From: Streptococcus gallolyticus
GTDB taxonomy: Bacteria > Bacillota > Bacilli > Lactobacillales > Streptococcaceae
NCBI GenBank assembly: GCA_019794795.1
Contig: JAIMFC010000008.1
Span: forward strand, 62,001-126,000
Length of the DNA: 64,000 nucleotides
Reading direction: 5' to 3'
The stretch's first letter is position 1; each line of letters opens with the position of its first letter. The notes under the pieces were generated by a model. The model did not search any database. It was not told the origin of the DNA and was given only the letters and a program-made list of their open reading frames with translations. Of the stretch, positions 1 to 9,031 are shown one piece after another. Both the position numbers and the translations under genes were made by a program.

Positions 1-377
1 TTCCTCTAGTTGGTTTTAATTATGCCATTGTAGAGTATGATCGCTTTGAAAGAATTGCTGGAGAAAGTCATTATCCACTCAGTAAAATGTTTGGCCTTGC
101 TTTTGACGGGATTACTAGCCTTAGCATTAAGCCGATTCGCTTTATTACGAGTTTAGGGCTTATGACATCCATTATTTCATTTTTGTTCATCGTTTGGACG
201 ATTTTCCGTCATTTTACAGGGACTACCGTTTCTGGTTGGGCGAGTACCGTCACAGTAGTCGCCTTTATCGGTGGAATTCAACTTATTTCTATTGGTATTA
301 TTGGTGAATATATTGGAAAAATCTACCTAGAAACCAAACGACGTCCTCGCTATATTATTGATAAACGAACACAATAA
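1..377 (+). CDS. Family 2 glycosyltransferase (GtrB/DPM-like), C-terminal part
   Basis: The reading frame is open from base 3, so the gene begins before the window. The visible part starts with PLVGFNYAIVEYDRFERIAG, followed by ESHYPLSKM and a segment like FAFDGITSxSxKPxR. This is the junction between the catalytic domain and the two C-terminal membrane helices in polyisoprenyl-phosphate glycosyltransferases. Two hydrophobic stretches follow, and the protein ends in a basic tail (KTKRRPRYIID). Such enzymes load a sugar onto undecaprenyl phosphate at the inner face of the membrane for transfer outside. The sugar cannot be told from this fragment. Confidence 0.85.
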   Translation, partial: PLVGFNYAIVEYDRFERIAGESHYPLSKMFGLAFDGITSLSIKPIRFITSLGLMTSIISFLFIVWTIFRHFTGTTVSGWASTVTVVAFIGGIQLISIGIIGEYIGKIYLETKRRPRYIIDKRTQ

Positions 378-379
378 AG

Positions 380-402
380 AGAATACTTCGGGATTCTTTT
401 TT
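380..402 (+). terminator. Rho-independent terminator of the glycosyltransferase gene
   Basis: The stem AGAATAC/GGATTCT has one mismatch and closes on a UUCG tetraloop, followed by five T. It begins three bases after the stop codon. Confidence 0.8.
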
Positions 403-418
403 CAATACCTTCTAGTTG

Positions 419-447
419 TTGTACGCACTAATTAGTGATAATATATT
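419..447 (+). promoter_or_regulatory. Promoter with palindromic operator for the CatE-like gene
   Basis: A -35 box TTGTAC (419-424) and a -10 box TATATT (442-447) are 17 bases apart. The spacer holds a perfect 12-bp palindrome CACTAATTAGTG (426-437), placed where a repressor would block polymerase. In Bacillus, catDE is repressed by MarR/HxlR-type sensors of quinones. A similar logic here is inference. Confidence 0.6.
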
Positions 448-499
448 ACCAATATAGGAGGAAAATAGTATGTATCAATCAGAATTTGAATAGGGTCTG

Positions 500-1312
500 G
501 TGGCCTTGAATGTAAATAATATAGAATTACAAACCATGTTTTATCAGCAAGTTTTAGGTCTGGAAATTGTAGGACAGAGTGAGAGACAGGTGGACTTGGG
601 CGTGGGCCAAAAAGTCTTGGTTAGACTCATTCAGACCCAAGATCAGACCGAGGTGACAGATGCTTATGGGCTCTATCATTTGGCTATTGTTTTGCCAAGT
701 CGTGAGGATTTAGGCCAGATTTTCAAGCATTTCGTGGATAACAAGGTTCCTTTAGTTGGGGCGTCGGATCATGGCTATAGCGAAGCTATTTACTTGGAGG
801 ATACGGAAGGGAATGGTATTGAGATTTACCGTGACCTTCCAGTTTCAGACTGGGATATTCGTGAGGATGGTCAGATTGTGGGAATTACGGCTTCTATGGA
901 TGCGCAAGCCGTTTACAATTTGGCGCAAAATTCGGACCAAGTTTATAAAATGCCTGTCGGCAGCCGTATGGGTCATGTGCATTTGACGGGGAAAGATAGC
1001 CGAGCGACAGCGACTTTTCTGGAGCAACTCTTGAATGTAGAGGTTAAATTCTCTGTTCCAACGGGTTATTGGTTAGCTTCTGGAAATTATCATCATCACC
1101 TGGCGGTCAATGAATGGGGAGGAAAATTCTTGAAAACGCGCGAGAAACAAATGCGCGGGTTAGCCTACTTTGTTGTGGAATACAGTAATGCACTTGCCTA
1201 CCAAGCCAGTCTCAAATGTACTCAAACATTAGGATTAAATCTGGAATTGGGACACCAAGAAGCTAGAGTGACCGATGAAAATGGTATTCAAATTCTCATG
1301 AAATTAGTCTAA
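500..1312 (+). CDS. CatE-like two-domain VOC (glyoxalase/extradiol dioxygenase) protein, start interrupted
   Basis: The product has two vicinal-oxygen-chelate domains, residues about 1-120 and 150-270. The signature YHLAIVLPSREDLG, then GASDHGYSEAIYLEDTEGNG and IEIYRDLP, matches the CatE/YfiE group of metal-dependent dioxygenases acting on catechols or quinones. Likely metal ligands are the His of YHLAI and the Glu of GIEIYRD. The only good ribosome site (AGGAGG, 457-462) serves an ATG at 470, but that frame meets TAG at 491 after seven codons and then continues open as this gene. The first usable start after the stop is GTG at 500, which has no Shine-Dalgarno of its own. Expression would therefore need reinitiation or readthrough. 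The gene may be a recent pseudogene. Confidence 0.7.
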   Translation: MALNVNNIELQTMFYQQVLGLEIVGQSERQVDLGVGQKVLVRLIQTQDQTEVTDAYGLYHLAIVLPSREDLGQIFKHFVDNKVPLVGASDHGYSEAIYLEDTEGNGIEIYRDLPVSDWDIREDGQIVGITASMDAQAVYNLAQNSDQVYKMPVGSRMGHVHLTGKDSRATATFLEQLLNVEVKFSVPTGYWLASGNYHHHLAVNEWGGKFLKTREKQMRGLAYFVVEYSNALAYQASLKCTQTLGLNLELGHQEARVTDENGIQILMKLV

Positions 1313-1329
1313 TGAATCAGGTTTCTTCT

Positions 1330-1358
1330 TTGCTCAATACTGCCAGAAAAGGTATAAT
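1330..1358 (+). promoter_or_regulatory. Promoter of the PASTA protein gene
   Basis: TTGCTC (1330-1335) and a consensus TATAAT (1353-1358) are separated by 17 bases, about 27 bases before the start codon. Confidence 0.7.
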
Positions 1359-1384
1359 GAAAGCAGATAAGAAGGAGGATGTCT

Positions 1385-1891
1385 ATGGTTCGAGTGGGAA
1401 AAAATTTGAGTAAAAGTTCAACTAGTAAATTAGGGAAAGTAGCAGGTGCCTTGAACACAGTGCTGTCTGTTATTCCAGATACGGTGGCTATTGTTGGTGA
1501 TATCACAGATAAGGCTGCTCCTATTGTCGATAAGCATTTGGAATACAATCGTGCCTACAAGAAAAGTTTGATTGCGGTGCCTAATTTGGTAGATGTTCCG
1601 GTAGAAAGAGCTAAGGAATTGTTAGAAGAACGAAATTTGGTTGTCTTGATGATTCCAGTTAAACCTGCTGCTAAATATGCTCAGACGGACACAGATGAGG
1701 TTTTATATATGGCACCAAAATCAGGGAAAATTCAGCCAGCAAGTATTGTAAAGTTGTATTTCCTAACAGAAGAAGGCAGGGCAGCTAGTCAAGCCATGGC
1801 AGATATTGAACAATTGAAAAAAGAAGCTCAGAGTAGAAAATTTCAAGAAGGCCTCAAAAAAGTAACCAATATCTTGCCGAGTAAAAAATAA
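1385..1891 (+). CDS. PASTA-domain protein of unknown function
   Basis: This 168-residue protein has one PASTA-like module at about residues 64-128. It begins VPNLVDVPVERAKELLEE and continues with the alternating strands typical of this fold. PASTA modules usually sit outside the cell on PBPs or Ser/Thr kinases and contact peptidoglycan. Here there is no signal peptide and only a weakly hydrophobic stretch at residues 20-40, so the location is unclear. The C-terminal 40 residues are lysine-rich and probably helical. The start at 1385 is preferred because GGAGG lies six bases upstream; the ATG at 1379 would overlap that site. The gene has its own promoter and terminator. Confidence 0.7.
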   Translation: MVRVGKNLSKSSTSKLGKVAGALNTVLSVIPDTVAIVGDITDKAAPIVDKHLEYNRAYKKSLIAVPNLVDVPVERAKELLEERNLVVLMIPVKPAAKYAQTDTDEVLYMAPKSGKIQPASIVKLYFLTEEGRAASQAMADIEQLKKEAQSRKFQEGLKKVTNILPSKK

Positions 1892-1919
1892 GAAGTTGAG
1901 GGATTCTCAACTTCTTTTC
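1891..1919. terminator. Bidirectional terminator between the PASTA gene and gatD
   Basis: The perfect 10-bp stem AGAAGTTGAG/CTCAACTTCT has a GGATT loop, with T-rich sequence on both strands. It lies between two convergent genes and overlaps both stop codons. Confidence 0.85.
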
Positions 1920-2704
1920 TATTCTTTAAATTCAGCTTTAGATTTCACATCACCGTATTCTTCAGCGACTTCCTTACTGAGAATGTCGTCGTAGCTGGCG
2001 AGTTGCAAGTCTTGTCCGTATTTCTTACGGAGGGCTGTTGTCACTAGGCGGTAGGCTAGTTTGGGATTGCGAGATAGGATAGGCCCGTGGAAATAGCTAG
2101 CAAAGACATTTTTGTAGTGGAGACCTTCACCGCCGTCTTCTTTATTGTTCCCATTTCCATAAACGACTTGTCCCAGTGGTTTTTGATTTTCAGCTAGGAA
2201 AGTGCGTCCTTGGTGATTTTCAAAGCCGTAGTAGGTCTCGTCAAATTCTTGATTGTATATTTTGATATCGCCAATGTAGCGATTGTTGACTTGGTTGAGG
2301 GTGTAGTGCCCCATAATCCCCAGACCATCAATTTTTCGTCCGCTGGCTTCGGTATAATACTGTCCAAGAAGTTGGAAGCCACCACAGATAGCCAGCAACA
2401 CACCTTCATTTTCAATAAAATGGCCGAGACTATCCTTTTTGCTGGGCAGATCTTTAGCCAGGATGGACTGTTCATAGTCTTGTCCGCCACCGAAAAAGGC
2501 AATGTCATAAAAGTCAGCATCGAAAGTATCCTTCAGAGAAACGATATCCACTTGAACATTAGCCCCCAGTTTTTCTGCTACATATTTGAGCATGAGAATA
2601 TTGCCGTTGTCACCGTAGGTATTCATAAGATCCCCGTAGAGGTGAGCGATATTGACTGTCAGTGGAGAGTTACTTTCAGGACTTTTTAGTGAAGTATAGA
2701 CCAT
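1919..2704 (-). CDS. gatD: Lipid II isoglutaminyl synthase, glutaminase subunit GatD
   Basis: This is a class I glutamine amidotransferase of the CobB/CobQ type (261 residues). The nucleophile elbow [12 protein letters not shown] places the catalytic Cys at 107, and the His is in YFHGPIL at 206. GatD releases ammonia from glutamine for MurT, which amidates D-Glu of the lipid II stem peptide to D-isoglutamine. Its ATG shares one base with the murT stop (TAATG), so the two are translationally coupled, as expected for a heterodimer. The murT-gatD order is the usual one in streptococci and staphylococci. Confidence 0.95.
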   Translation of the reverse strand: MVYTSLKSPESNSPLTVNIAHLYGDLMNTYGDNGNILMLKYVAEKLGANVQVDIVSLKDTFDADFYDIAFFGGGQDYEQSILAKDLPSKKDSLGHFIENEGVLLAICGGFQLLGQYYTEASGRKIDGLGIMGHYTLNQVNNRYIGDIKIYNQEFDETYYGFENHQGRTFLAENQKPLGQVVYGNGNNKEDGGEGLHYKNVFASYFHGPILSRNPKLAYRLVTTALRKKYGQDLQLASYDDILSKEVAEEYGDVKSKAEFKE

Positions 2705-4047
2705 TATTTCATCTCCTTTCCAATGGCGTTTTCTTGGGCTAAAAGCTCACGAAATTCCAGCATAGCAGTATAAGTTGCAAGGATATAGGCATGTTTGCCA
2801 TCTTGCTGTTTAATAGTTTCAATAACTGATTTGAGGTCAGCTACCTGGCTAATCTTGTCTTCTGGATAGCCTGTTACACGTAAGCGACGAGCGATTTCTG
2901 AAGCGCGAACACCACCAGCATTGATCTCAGGAATGTTCATGCTGGTAATCTGCTCAAAATCTGCGTCCCAGATCCAGCTAGTGTCAATTCCGTCAGCATA
3001 GTTGGCATTGAGAAGGACAGATAAGCTAAAATCATAAGGCGCTAGCTTCATCATTTCGATGGCTTGACTGGCACCGACAGGATTTTTGATCAGCACTAGG
3101 GTACAATCCTTGTCACCGATTTTGAAGGTTTCTTGACGTCCAAACACGGCCTTACTCTTGTCAAATCCAGCCTTAATGACACTTGGTTCAATCCCAAAAT
3201 AACGGGCAACAGACACGGCGGCTAGAGCATTATAGATGTTATAGAGACCACCGATATTAATGGTATAGTTTTGACCATCAATCACGAAGCTTGAAGATGT
3301 ATTGGTAATCTCTATCAATTCTGTTAGCTTATAATCCAAGTCAGGACGGTGGAAATCACAGTTGAGGCAGATATAGCTGCCAAGATTAGCATAGGTATTG
3401 AGTTTGTAGTGGATAATCTGGTGGCAATGTGGACAGAGAATCCCCTCGGTATTGTAATGTGCAAGCTGTGGTTCATGCTCTTCAGTCGCAAAACCGTAGT
3501 ACTGGATAGGGTTAACAGTGATCGTTGAATTGAAGAGGGGACTGTCTCCATTTGCCAGAATAGTCGCACTTGGTACCTTAGCTGCGCCATCCAAAATCAT
3601 CTGGTAGGTCGTGTAGATTTCCCCATAGCGGTCCATCTGGTCACGGAAGATATTGGTAAAGACGATAAGGCTTGGTTTGATATAGTCGGTCACGCGAGCA
3701 AGGCTGGCCTCATCAATTTCTAAGACAGCAATTTTCTTACCAGATTTAGCCTTTTTTGCAGAAAGGAAAGTTGCTGTAATGCCAGTAATCATGTTGGCAC
3801 CGCTGGTATTTGTAGTGACTTGACCAAAAGTTTCTGTCAGAATACCAACTGTTAAGGCAGTGGTCAGAGTTTTTCCATTTGTCCCTGTGACCACTACAAT
3901 TTCATAATCTTTTGCCAAATGGTCCAAGATATCTTTATCGAATGTAAGAGCAATTTTTCCAGGCAGGGTTGTGCCACGTCCTAATTTTGATAGGATGAAT
4001 TGTGAAGATTTCCCTGCTAGAATTCCTAGTAAAGTATTTATTTTCAT
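2704..4047 (-). CDS. murT: Lipid II isoglutaminyl synthase, Mur ligase subunit MurT
   Basis: The protein (447 residues) has a Mur-ligase core with the P-loop [11 protein letters not shown] near residues 52-62. A four-Cys ribbon (CPHCH ... CLNCD, about residues 205-230) is characteristic of MurT. The C-terminal DUF1727 domain binds GatD. MurT activates the alpha-carboxylate of D-Glu with ATP. The amidation is needed for transpeptidation by streptococcal PBPs. The gene is transcribed divergently from cdaA across 115 bases. Confidence 0.95.
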   Translation of the reverse strand: MKINTLLGILAGKSSQFILSKLGRGTTLPGKIALTFDKDILDHLAKDYEIVVVTGTNGKTLTTALTVGILTETFGQVTTNTSGANMITGITATFLSAKKAKSGKKIAVLEIDEASLARVTDYIKPSLIVFTNIFRDQMDRYGEIYTTYQMILDGAAKVPSATILANGDSPLFNSTITVNPIQYYGFATEEHEPQLAHYNTEGILCPHCHQIIHYKLNTYANLGSYICLNCDFHRPDLDYKLTELIEITNTSSSFVIDGQNYTINIGGLYNIYNALAAVSVARYFGIEPSVIKAGFDKSKAVFGRQETFKIGDKDCTLVLIKNPVGASQAIEMMKLAPYDFSLSVLLNANYADGIDTSWIWDADFEQITSMNIPEINAGGVRASEIARRLRVTGYPEDKISQVADLKSVIETIKQQDGKHAYILATYTAMLEFRELLAQENAIGKEMK

Positions 4048-4162
4048 GTTCTCATTTTATCACAAAGAATGGGGATTTTCTAGAATGGAAGTCGGACAAA
4101 GGCTTGAAAAAATGATATAATAAAGTGATTGACATTCTATAGAAGAGGACATTGTTAGAAAT

Positions 4163-5005
4163 ATGCTGAATTTACACCAACTGCTGGATTCGGGTTACTG
4201 GTCTAGCCTGGCATCGAGTCCAGGTGTTGCCTTGATTAACTTACTGGATCTGCTACTGGTTATTTTTCTGATTTATCGGATGAGTAAGGCCATTGCAGGA
4301 ACGAAAATTATGACCCTGATTCGAGGAGTTTTTCTCTTTTTACTTGCGCAGGTCATTGCAAGTTTGCTGGGGTTGCAGACGATTTCTTGGTTGATGAACC
4401 AAGTGATTACCTATGGGGTTATTGCAGGAGTTGTAATTTTTGCCCCAGAATTGCGGTCGGTTCTTGAAAAATTAGGTCGAACGACGCACATCTTTACAGA
4501 CTCAAGTACCAGTACAGAAGAGTCCTTGATCCAAGCCTGTCTGAAGGCAGTCAAATATATGGCTCCCCGTAAAATTGGTGCTTTGGTAGCCATTGAGCAA
4601 GCTAGAACCCTGCAAGAATACAGGTCGACTGGTATTCCCTTAGACGCAACTATTTCTAGTGAACTGTTGATTAATATCTTCATTCCCAATACACCTCTGC
4701 ATGATGGAGCAGTCGTCATCAATAGCAATAAAGTGGCAGTAGCCTGTGCCTATTTCCCACTGACTGGCAGTGCAGGAATTTCCAAGGAATTTGGGACGCG
4801 TCACCGAGCTGCTATTGGTTTGTCTGAAGTCTCCGATGCCTTTGTTTTTGTTGTTTCAGAAGAAACGGGGGGTATTTCCATTGCCCACAACGGGAATTTC
4901 AAACACAATTTGAGCTTAGAAAGTTTTGAAGAAGAATTACGCCGTGTCTTGGTTTCGAATGAGCCACAAACTAAACACTGGTGGAAGCGATTTGGAGGGA
5001 AGTAA
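4163..5005 (+). CDS. cdaA: Membrane diadenylate cyclase CdaA
   Basis: Three hydrophobic helices (about residues 20-95) precede a DAC domain. The catalytic motifs are DGA at 181-183 and RHR at 213-215. It condenses two ATP to cyclic di-AMP, a second messenger for potassium and osmotic balance. The 280-residue length is typical. It heads the conserved cdaA-cdaR-glmM operon, and CdaR and GlmM are both known to modulate the cyclase. Confidence 0.96.
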   Translation: MLNLHQLLDSGYWSSLASSPGVALINLLDLLLVIFLIYRMSKAIAGTKIMTLIRGVFLFLLAQVIASLLGLQTISWLMNQVITYGVIAGVVIFAPELRSVLEKLGRTTHIFTDSSTSTEESLIQACLKAVKYMAPRKIGALVAIEQARTLQEYRSTGIPLDATISSELLINIFIPNTPLHDGAVVINSNKVAVACAYFPLTGSAGISKEFGTRHRAAIGLSEVSDAFVFVVSEETGGISIAHNGNFKHNLSLESFEEELRRVLVSNEPQTKHWWKRFGGK

Positions 5006-5010
5006 GGAGC

Positions 5011-5715
5011 ATGCAAGATAAGATTAAAAAAATTGGTCAAGTTGCCTTGGCGACCTTAGTAGCAGTCTTCTTGTTCGTCTATGCAACGACCACCAATTAT
5101 AAAAATGCTAGAATAACATCTGCTGCTGGAACTGCAACGGAGACCTACAGTTACTCGGTTACAGATGTGACGGTTAGCGTGAAGTACAATAAACAAAAGT
5201 ACTTTGTGACAGGTATTGCTCCGTCGATTACGGTTGAGTTGATAGGCTCCAACAAGGTCGCTCTTCAAAAGGAAGTAGATGAAGCGACTCGTAGTTTTGA
5301 AGTAACGGCTGATTTACGAGACCTAGATCCAGGGACGCATTCGGTTCAACTGCAGATTTCTAGTTTACCGTCAGGTATCAATGCCACGATTGTTCCAACT
5401 TCCTTCAATGTGAAGATTGGGAATCGAACCAGCAAGACCTTCCCTATTGAAGGAAAAATCACACAGTCTCAGCTAGCAAGTGGCTATGTGGTATCGAAGA
5501 TTGTGTTAGGAGATAATTCAGTAAAAGTAACTTCTGATGAAGATACGATTCATTCCATTGACCATGTTGAGGCAGTTGTGCCAGATGCAAGTAAGTTAGC
5601 GGATTCCTATACCGGAACAGCTACCTTGCAGGCAGTAGACGCAGAAGGAAATATTCTGCCAGTTGTCTTCTCACCTGAAACGACTTCTATTGAAGCAACA
5701 TTCATTAAAAAATAA
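5011..5715 (+). CDS. cdaR: CdaA regulatory protein CdaR (YbbR domains)
   Basis: The ATG at 5011 follows an AAGGAG and lies six bases after the cdaA stop. The longer frame opening at GTG 4981 would run into cdaA and is not needed. The product (234 residues) has an N-terminal membrane anchor (about residues 10-27). Two extracytoplasmic YbbR-type beta modules follow, with LRDLDPGTHSVQL as a recognisable segment. It acts on the outer face of the membrane to tune CdaA. Confidence 0.93.
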   Translation: MQDKIKKIGQVALATLVAVFLFVYATTTNYKNARITSAAGTATETYSYSVTDVTVSVKYNKQKYFVTGIAPSITVELIGSNKVALQKEVDEATRSFEVTADLRDLDPGTHSVQLQISSLPSGINATIVPTSFNVKIGNRTSKTFPIEGKITQSQLASGYVVSKIVLGDNSVKVTSDEDTIHSIDHVEAVVPDASKLADSYTGTATLQAVDAEGNILPVVFSPETTSIEATFIKK

Positions 5716-5735
5716 AGGAAAGTTAGGAAATCATT

Positions 5736-7088
5736 ATGGGGAAATATTTTGGTACGGACGGTGTTCGTGGCGAAGCAAACGTTGAATTAACACCGGAATT
5801 GGCATTTAAGTTGGGCCGTTTTGGAGGCTATGTTCTCAGCCAGCACGAGATAGAGACACCTCGTGTCTTTGTGGCGCGTGATACACGTATTTCTGGTCAA
5901 CTCTTGGAGTCAGCCTTGGTGGCAGGCCTCTTGTCAGTTGGGATCCATGTTTACAAACTTGGTGTTGTGGCAACTCCAGGGGTAGCGCATTTGGTTCGTA
6001 CGGAAAATGCTAGCGCTGGTGTTATGATTTCTGCCAGTCACAATCCTGCTCAAGACAATGGCATCAAATTCTTCGGTGGTGACGGCTTCAAATTGGATGA
6101 CGACAAGGAATTAGAAATTGAAGCCCTGCTTGATGCAGAAGAAGATACCTTGCCACGTCCGTCAGCGACTGGACTTGGTGATGTTGTGGACTATCCAGAA
6201 GGATTGCGCAAATACCAAGAATTTTTGGTATCAACTGGTCTGGAATTAGATGGTATGAAAGTCGCCTTGGATACGGCAAATGGTGCTGCTGCGACATCTG
6301 CTCGTCAAGTATTTGCCGACTTGGGCGCTGAATTGGCTGTAATGGCTGATCTTCCAGACGGTCTCAACATCAACGACGGCGTTGGTTCAACTCATCCAGA
6401 AAGTTTACAAGAATTGGTCAAAGAGTCTGGCAGTCAGATTGGACTTGCCTTTGATGGAGATGCGGACCGCTTGATTGCAGTCGATGAAAATGGTGACTTG
6501 GTAGATGGCGACCGTATCATGTATATCATAGGGAAATACCTATCAGATAAGGGACTTTTGGCGCAAAATACCATTGTGACAACGGTTATGTCAAATCTTG
6601 GTTTCCATAAAGCACTTGATCGTGAAAATATCAATAAGGCTGTGACAGCCGTTGGTGACCGCTATGTAGTTGAAGAAATGCGCAAATCAGGCTACAACCT
6701 TGGTGGTGAACAATCAGGACACGTTATTCTCATGGACTACAACACCACTGGTGATGGTCAGATGACAGCTGTGCAATTGACAAAAATCATGAAAGAAACT
6801 GGTAAGAAATTATCAGAATTAGCAGCAGAAGTGACAATCTATCCGCAAAAATTAGTCAATATCCGTGTGGAAAATAGCATGAAAGACAAGGCTATGGAAG
6901 TGCCAGCTATTGCAGCTATCATTGAAAAAATGGAAGCAGAAATGGCTGGAAATGGCCGTATCTTAGTCCGTCCAAGTGGAACCGAGCCACTCTTACGCGT
7001 CATGGCAGAAGCACCAACAGACGCAGAAGTGGATTACTATGTTGATACGATTGCGGATGTCATTCGTGCAGAAATTGGCTTGGAGTAA
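5736..7088 (+). CDS. glmM: Phosphoglucosamine mutase GlmM
   Basis: This 450-residue enzyme has all alpha-D-phosphohexomutase motifs. The phosphoserine loop is [13 protein letters not shown] with Ser101, the magnesium site is FDGDADR, the sugar loop is GGEQSGH, and the phosphate loop near the end is RPSGTEP. It converts glucosamine-6-P to glucosamine-1-P for UDP-GlcNAc and peptidoglycan. Third gene of the c-di-AMP operon, with 20 bases between cdaR and glmM. Confidence 0.97.
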   Translation: MGKYFGTDGVRGEANVELTPELAFKLGRFGGYVLSQHEIETPRVFVARDTRISGQLLESALVAGLLSVGIHVYKLGVVATPGVAHLVRTENASAGVMISASHNPAQDNGIKFFGGDGFKLDDDKELEIEALLDAEEDTLPRPSATGLGDVVDYPEGLRKYQEFLVSTGLELDGMKVALDTANGAAATSARQVFADLGAELAVMADLPDGLNINDGVGSTHPESLQELVKESGSQIGLAFDGDADRLIAVDENGDLVDGDRIMYIIGKYLSDKGLLAQNTIVTTVMSNLGFHKALDRENINKAVTAVGDRYVVEEMRKSGYNLGGEQSGHVILMDYNTTGDGQMTAVQLTKIMKETGKKLSELAAEVTIYPQKLVNIRVENSMKDKAMEVPAIAAIIEKMEAEMAGNGRILVRPSGTEPLLRVMAEAPTDAEVDYYVDTIADVIRAEIGLE

Positions 7089-7104
7089 ATGAGTGAACAA
7101 TAAG

Positions 7105-7134
7105 GAGTGGAGAGTATAGTTCTCCCTCTTTTCT
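7105..7134 (+). terminator. Terminator after glmM
   Basis: The stem GAG(T)GGAGA/TCTCCCTC has a one-base bulge and a seven-base loop. It is followed by TTTTCT. Confidence 0.6.
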
Positions 7135-7140
7135 AGTGTT

Positions 7141-7172
7141 AGAACTTGTATTCACTAGTGAATACAGGTTCT
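7141..7172. repeat. 32-bp inverted repeat upstream of the ABC-F gene
   Basis: Arms of 14 bases, AGAACTTGTATTCA and TGAATACAGGTTCT, pair with one G-T exception around CTAG. The core TTCACTAGTGAA is a perfect palindrome. No T-run follows, so it does not look like a terminator. It could be an operator or a leader hairpin for the next gene. Confidence 0.6.
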
Positions 7173-7213
7173 TAGAGATGAGTTACTATTCTTTTTAGAG
7201 GAATCAAGAAAAA

Positions 7214-8758
7214 ATGAGTATTTTAGAAGTTAAGAATTTGAGTCACGGTTTTGGTGACCGCGCAATTTTTGAAGATGTTTCCTTCCGCTTGCTCAAAGGA
7301 GAGCATATCGGGTTGGTCGGTGCAAACGGTGAAGGAAAATCCACCTTCATGTCTATCGTGACGGGACAAATGTTGCCAGATGAAGGGAAAGTGGAATGGT
7401 CTCGCTATGTGACAGCTGGTTACTTGGACCAGCATGCAAAATTAGAAAAAGGCCAGTCAGTCCGCGATATTTTGCGTACAGCTTTTGATGAATTGTTCAA
7501 GACAGAGGCCCGTATCAACGATATTTATATGTCTATGGCGGAAGAGGGGGCAGATATGGATGCTCTCATGGAAGAAGTTGGCGAACTGCAAGACCGTCTG
7601 GAGTCTCGTGATTTTTATACCTTAGATGCAAAAATCGATGAAGTAGCACGTGCACTTGGGGTCATGGATTACGGTATGGATACGGATGTGACCGAGCTGT
7701 CTGGTGGGCAACGGACCAAGATTCTCTTGGCCAAGTTGCTCCTAGAAAAACCAGATATCTTGCTTTTGGACGAGCCGACCAACTACTTGGACGCTGAGCA
7801 TATCGAATGGCTCAAACGCTATCTTCTCAACTATGAAAATGCCTTTGTTCTGATTTCGCATGATATTCCTTTCTTGAATGATGTCATCAATATTGTTTAT
7901 CATGTTGAAAATCAGCAACTCAATCGCTATTCTGGAAATTACTATCAATTCCAAGAAGTGCATGCCATGAAGCGTGCCCAGTTAGAAGCAGCCTATGAAC
8001 GTCAACAGAAAGAAATTGCAGACTTGCAAGATTTTGTAAATCGTAACAAGGCTCGTGTGGCAACGCGCAATATGGCCATGTCTCGCCAGAAAAAATTGGA
8101 TAGGATGGACATTATCGAGTTGCAGGCTGAAAAACCAAAACCAAACTTTGATTTCAAAATGGCTCGCACACCAAGTCGCTTCATCTTCCAAGCTACAGAC
8201 TTGGAAATTGGTTATGACCGTGTTTTGACCCGCCAACCGCTCAATTTGACCTTTGAACGCAACCAAAAAATTGCCATTGTCGGTGCTAATGGTATTGGTA
8301 AGTCGACCCTCTTAAAGAGCTTATTGGGAATTATTCCAGCACTTGGTGGTCAGGTAGAGCGCGGAGAATATCTTGAATTGGGCTATTTTGAACAAGAAGT
8401 GCCTGGTGGAAACCGTCAAACGCCTCTTGAAGCGGTCTGGGACGCTTTTCCAGCCCTCAATCAAGCCGAAGTACGTGCAGCGTTAGCACGTTGTGGATTA
8501 ACGTCTAAGCATATTGAAAGCCAAATTCAGGTCCTTTCAGGTGGTGAACAAGCTAAAGTTCGCTTTTGCCTGCTCATGAACCGTGAAAACAATGTTTTGG
8601 TCCTTGACGAGCCGACCAACCACTTGGATGTGGATGCCAAGGATGAGCTCAAACGAGCCCTCAAAGAGTATAAAGGTTCTATTCTCATGGTGTGTCATGA
8701 ACCAGACTTTTACGAAGGTTGGGTTGATGATGTCTGGGACTTTAATGAATTAGCGTAA
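7214..8758 (+). CDS. ABC-F family ATPase (YkpA/YbiT-like)
   Basis: A soluble protein of 514 residues with two ATP-binding cassettes and no membrane segment. The Walker A motifs are GANGEGKST and GANGIGKST, the signature motifs are LSGGQRTK and LSGGEQAK, and the Walker B motifs are LLLDEPTNYLD and LVLDEPTNHLD. Between the cassettes is a charged helical linker (about residues 245-300), the ribosome-reaching element of ABC-F proteins. Linker type and length fit the housekeeping YkpA/YbiT branch more than antibiotic-protection ABC-Fs. The role is probably translation on the ribosome. Confidence 0.88.
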   Translation: MSILEVKNLSHGFGDRAIFEDVSFRLLKGEHIGLVGANGEGKSTFMSIVTGQMLPDEGKVEWSRYVTAGYLDQHAKLEKGQSVRDILRTAFDELFKTEARINDIYMSMAEEGADMDALMEEVGELQDRLESRDFYTLDAKIDEVARALGVMDYGMDTDVTELSGGQRTKILLAKLLLEKPDILLLDEPTNYLDAEHIEWLKRYLLNYENAFVLISHDIPFLNDVINIVYHVENQQLNRYSGNYYQFQEVHAMKRAQLEAAYERQQKEIADLQDFVNRNKARVATRNMAMSRQKKLDRMDIIELQAEKPKPNFDFKMARTPSRFIFQATDLEIGYDRVLTRQPLNLTFERNQKIAIVGANGIGKSTLLKSLLGIIPALGGQVERGEYLELGYFEQEVPGGNRQTPLEAVWDAFPALNQAEVRAALARCGLTSKHIESQIQVLSGGEQAKVRFCLLMNRENNVLVLDEPTNHLDVDAKDELKRALKEYKGSILMVCHEPDFYEGWVDDVWDFNELA

Positions 8759-8800
8759 AACATAAAATTGCAACAACCAATCCTTAATCGTTTCATACTG

Positions 8801-8844
8801 AAACTCTCAAGTAGCGGATACATGAGCTATTTGAGAGTTTTTTT
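8801..8844 (+). terminator. Terminator after the ABC-F gene
   Basis: The 15-bp stem AAACTCTCAAGTAGC/GCTATTTGAGAGTTT has one G-T pair and a 10-base loop, and is followed by T-rich sequence. Confidence 0.9.
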
Positions 8845-9031
8845 GATTTGAAAAAGTGACGATTTTAAACAGGAATGAACATGCAAGTATAAAGATATAT
8901 AAATTAACTGTTTAATATTATTTGTTTATGTGATATGATAAACAATGCACCTTCGAAGTATTTTATGTCAAATGAAACATATTTAAACATGGTAGAGGGT
9001 TGGTTAGAGAGGAGTTACTAGTAGAATTAAT

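Noticed and set aside
491..493. TAG in the CatE-like gene as pyrrolysine
   Set aside because: Streptococci lack the pyrrolysine machinery; nonsense mutation or reinitiation is simpler.
2210..2689. 159-codon open frame antisense to gatD
   Set aside because: gatD is clearly the real gene with catalytic residues; the antisense product resembles nothing and has no start signals.
4104..4121. TTGAAA close to TATAAT upstream of cdaA as a promoter pair
   Set aside because: The spacing is only six bases. The TATAAT may be a real -10 with a weaker -35 (CGGACA), but the evidence was too thin to list.
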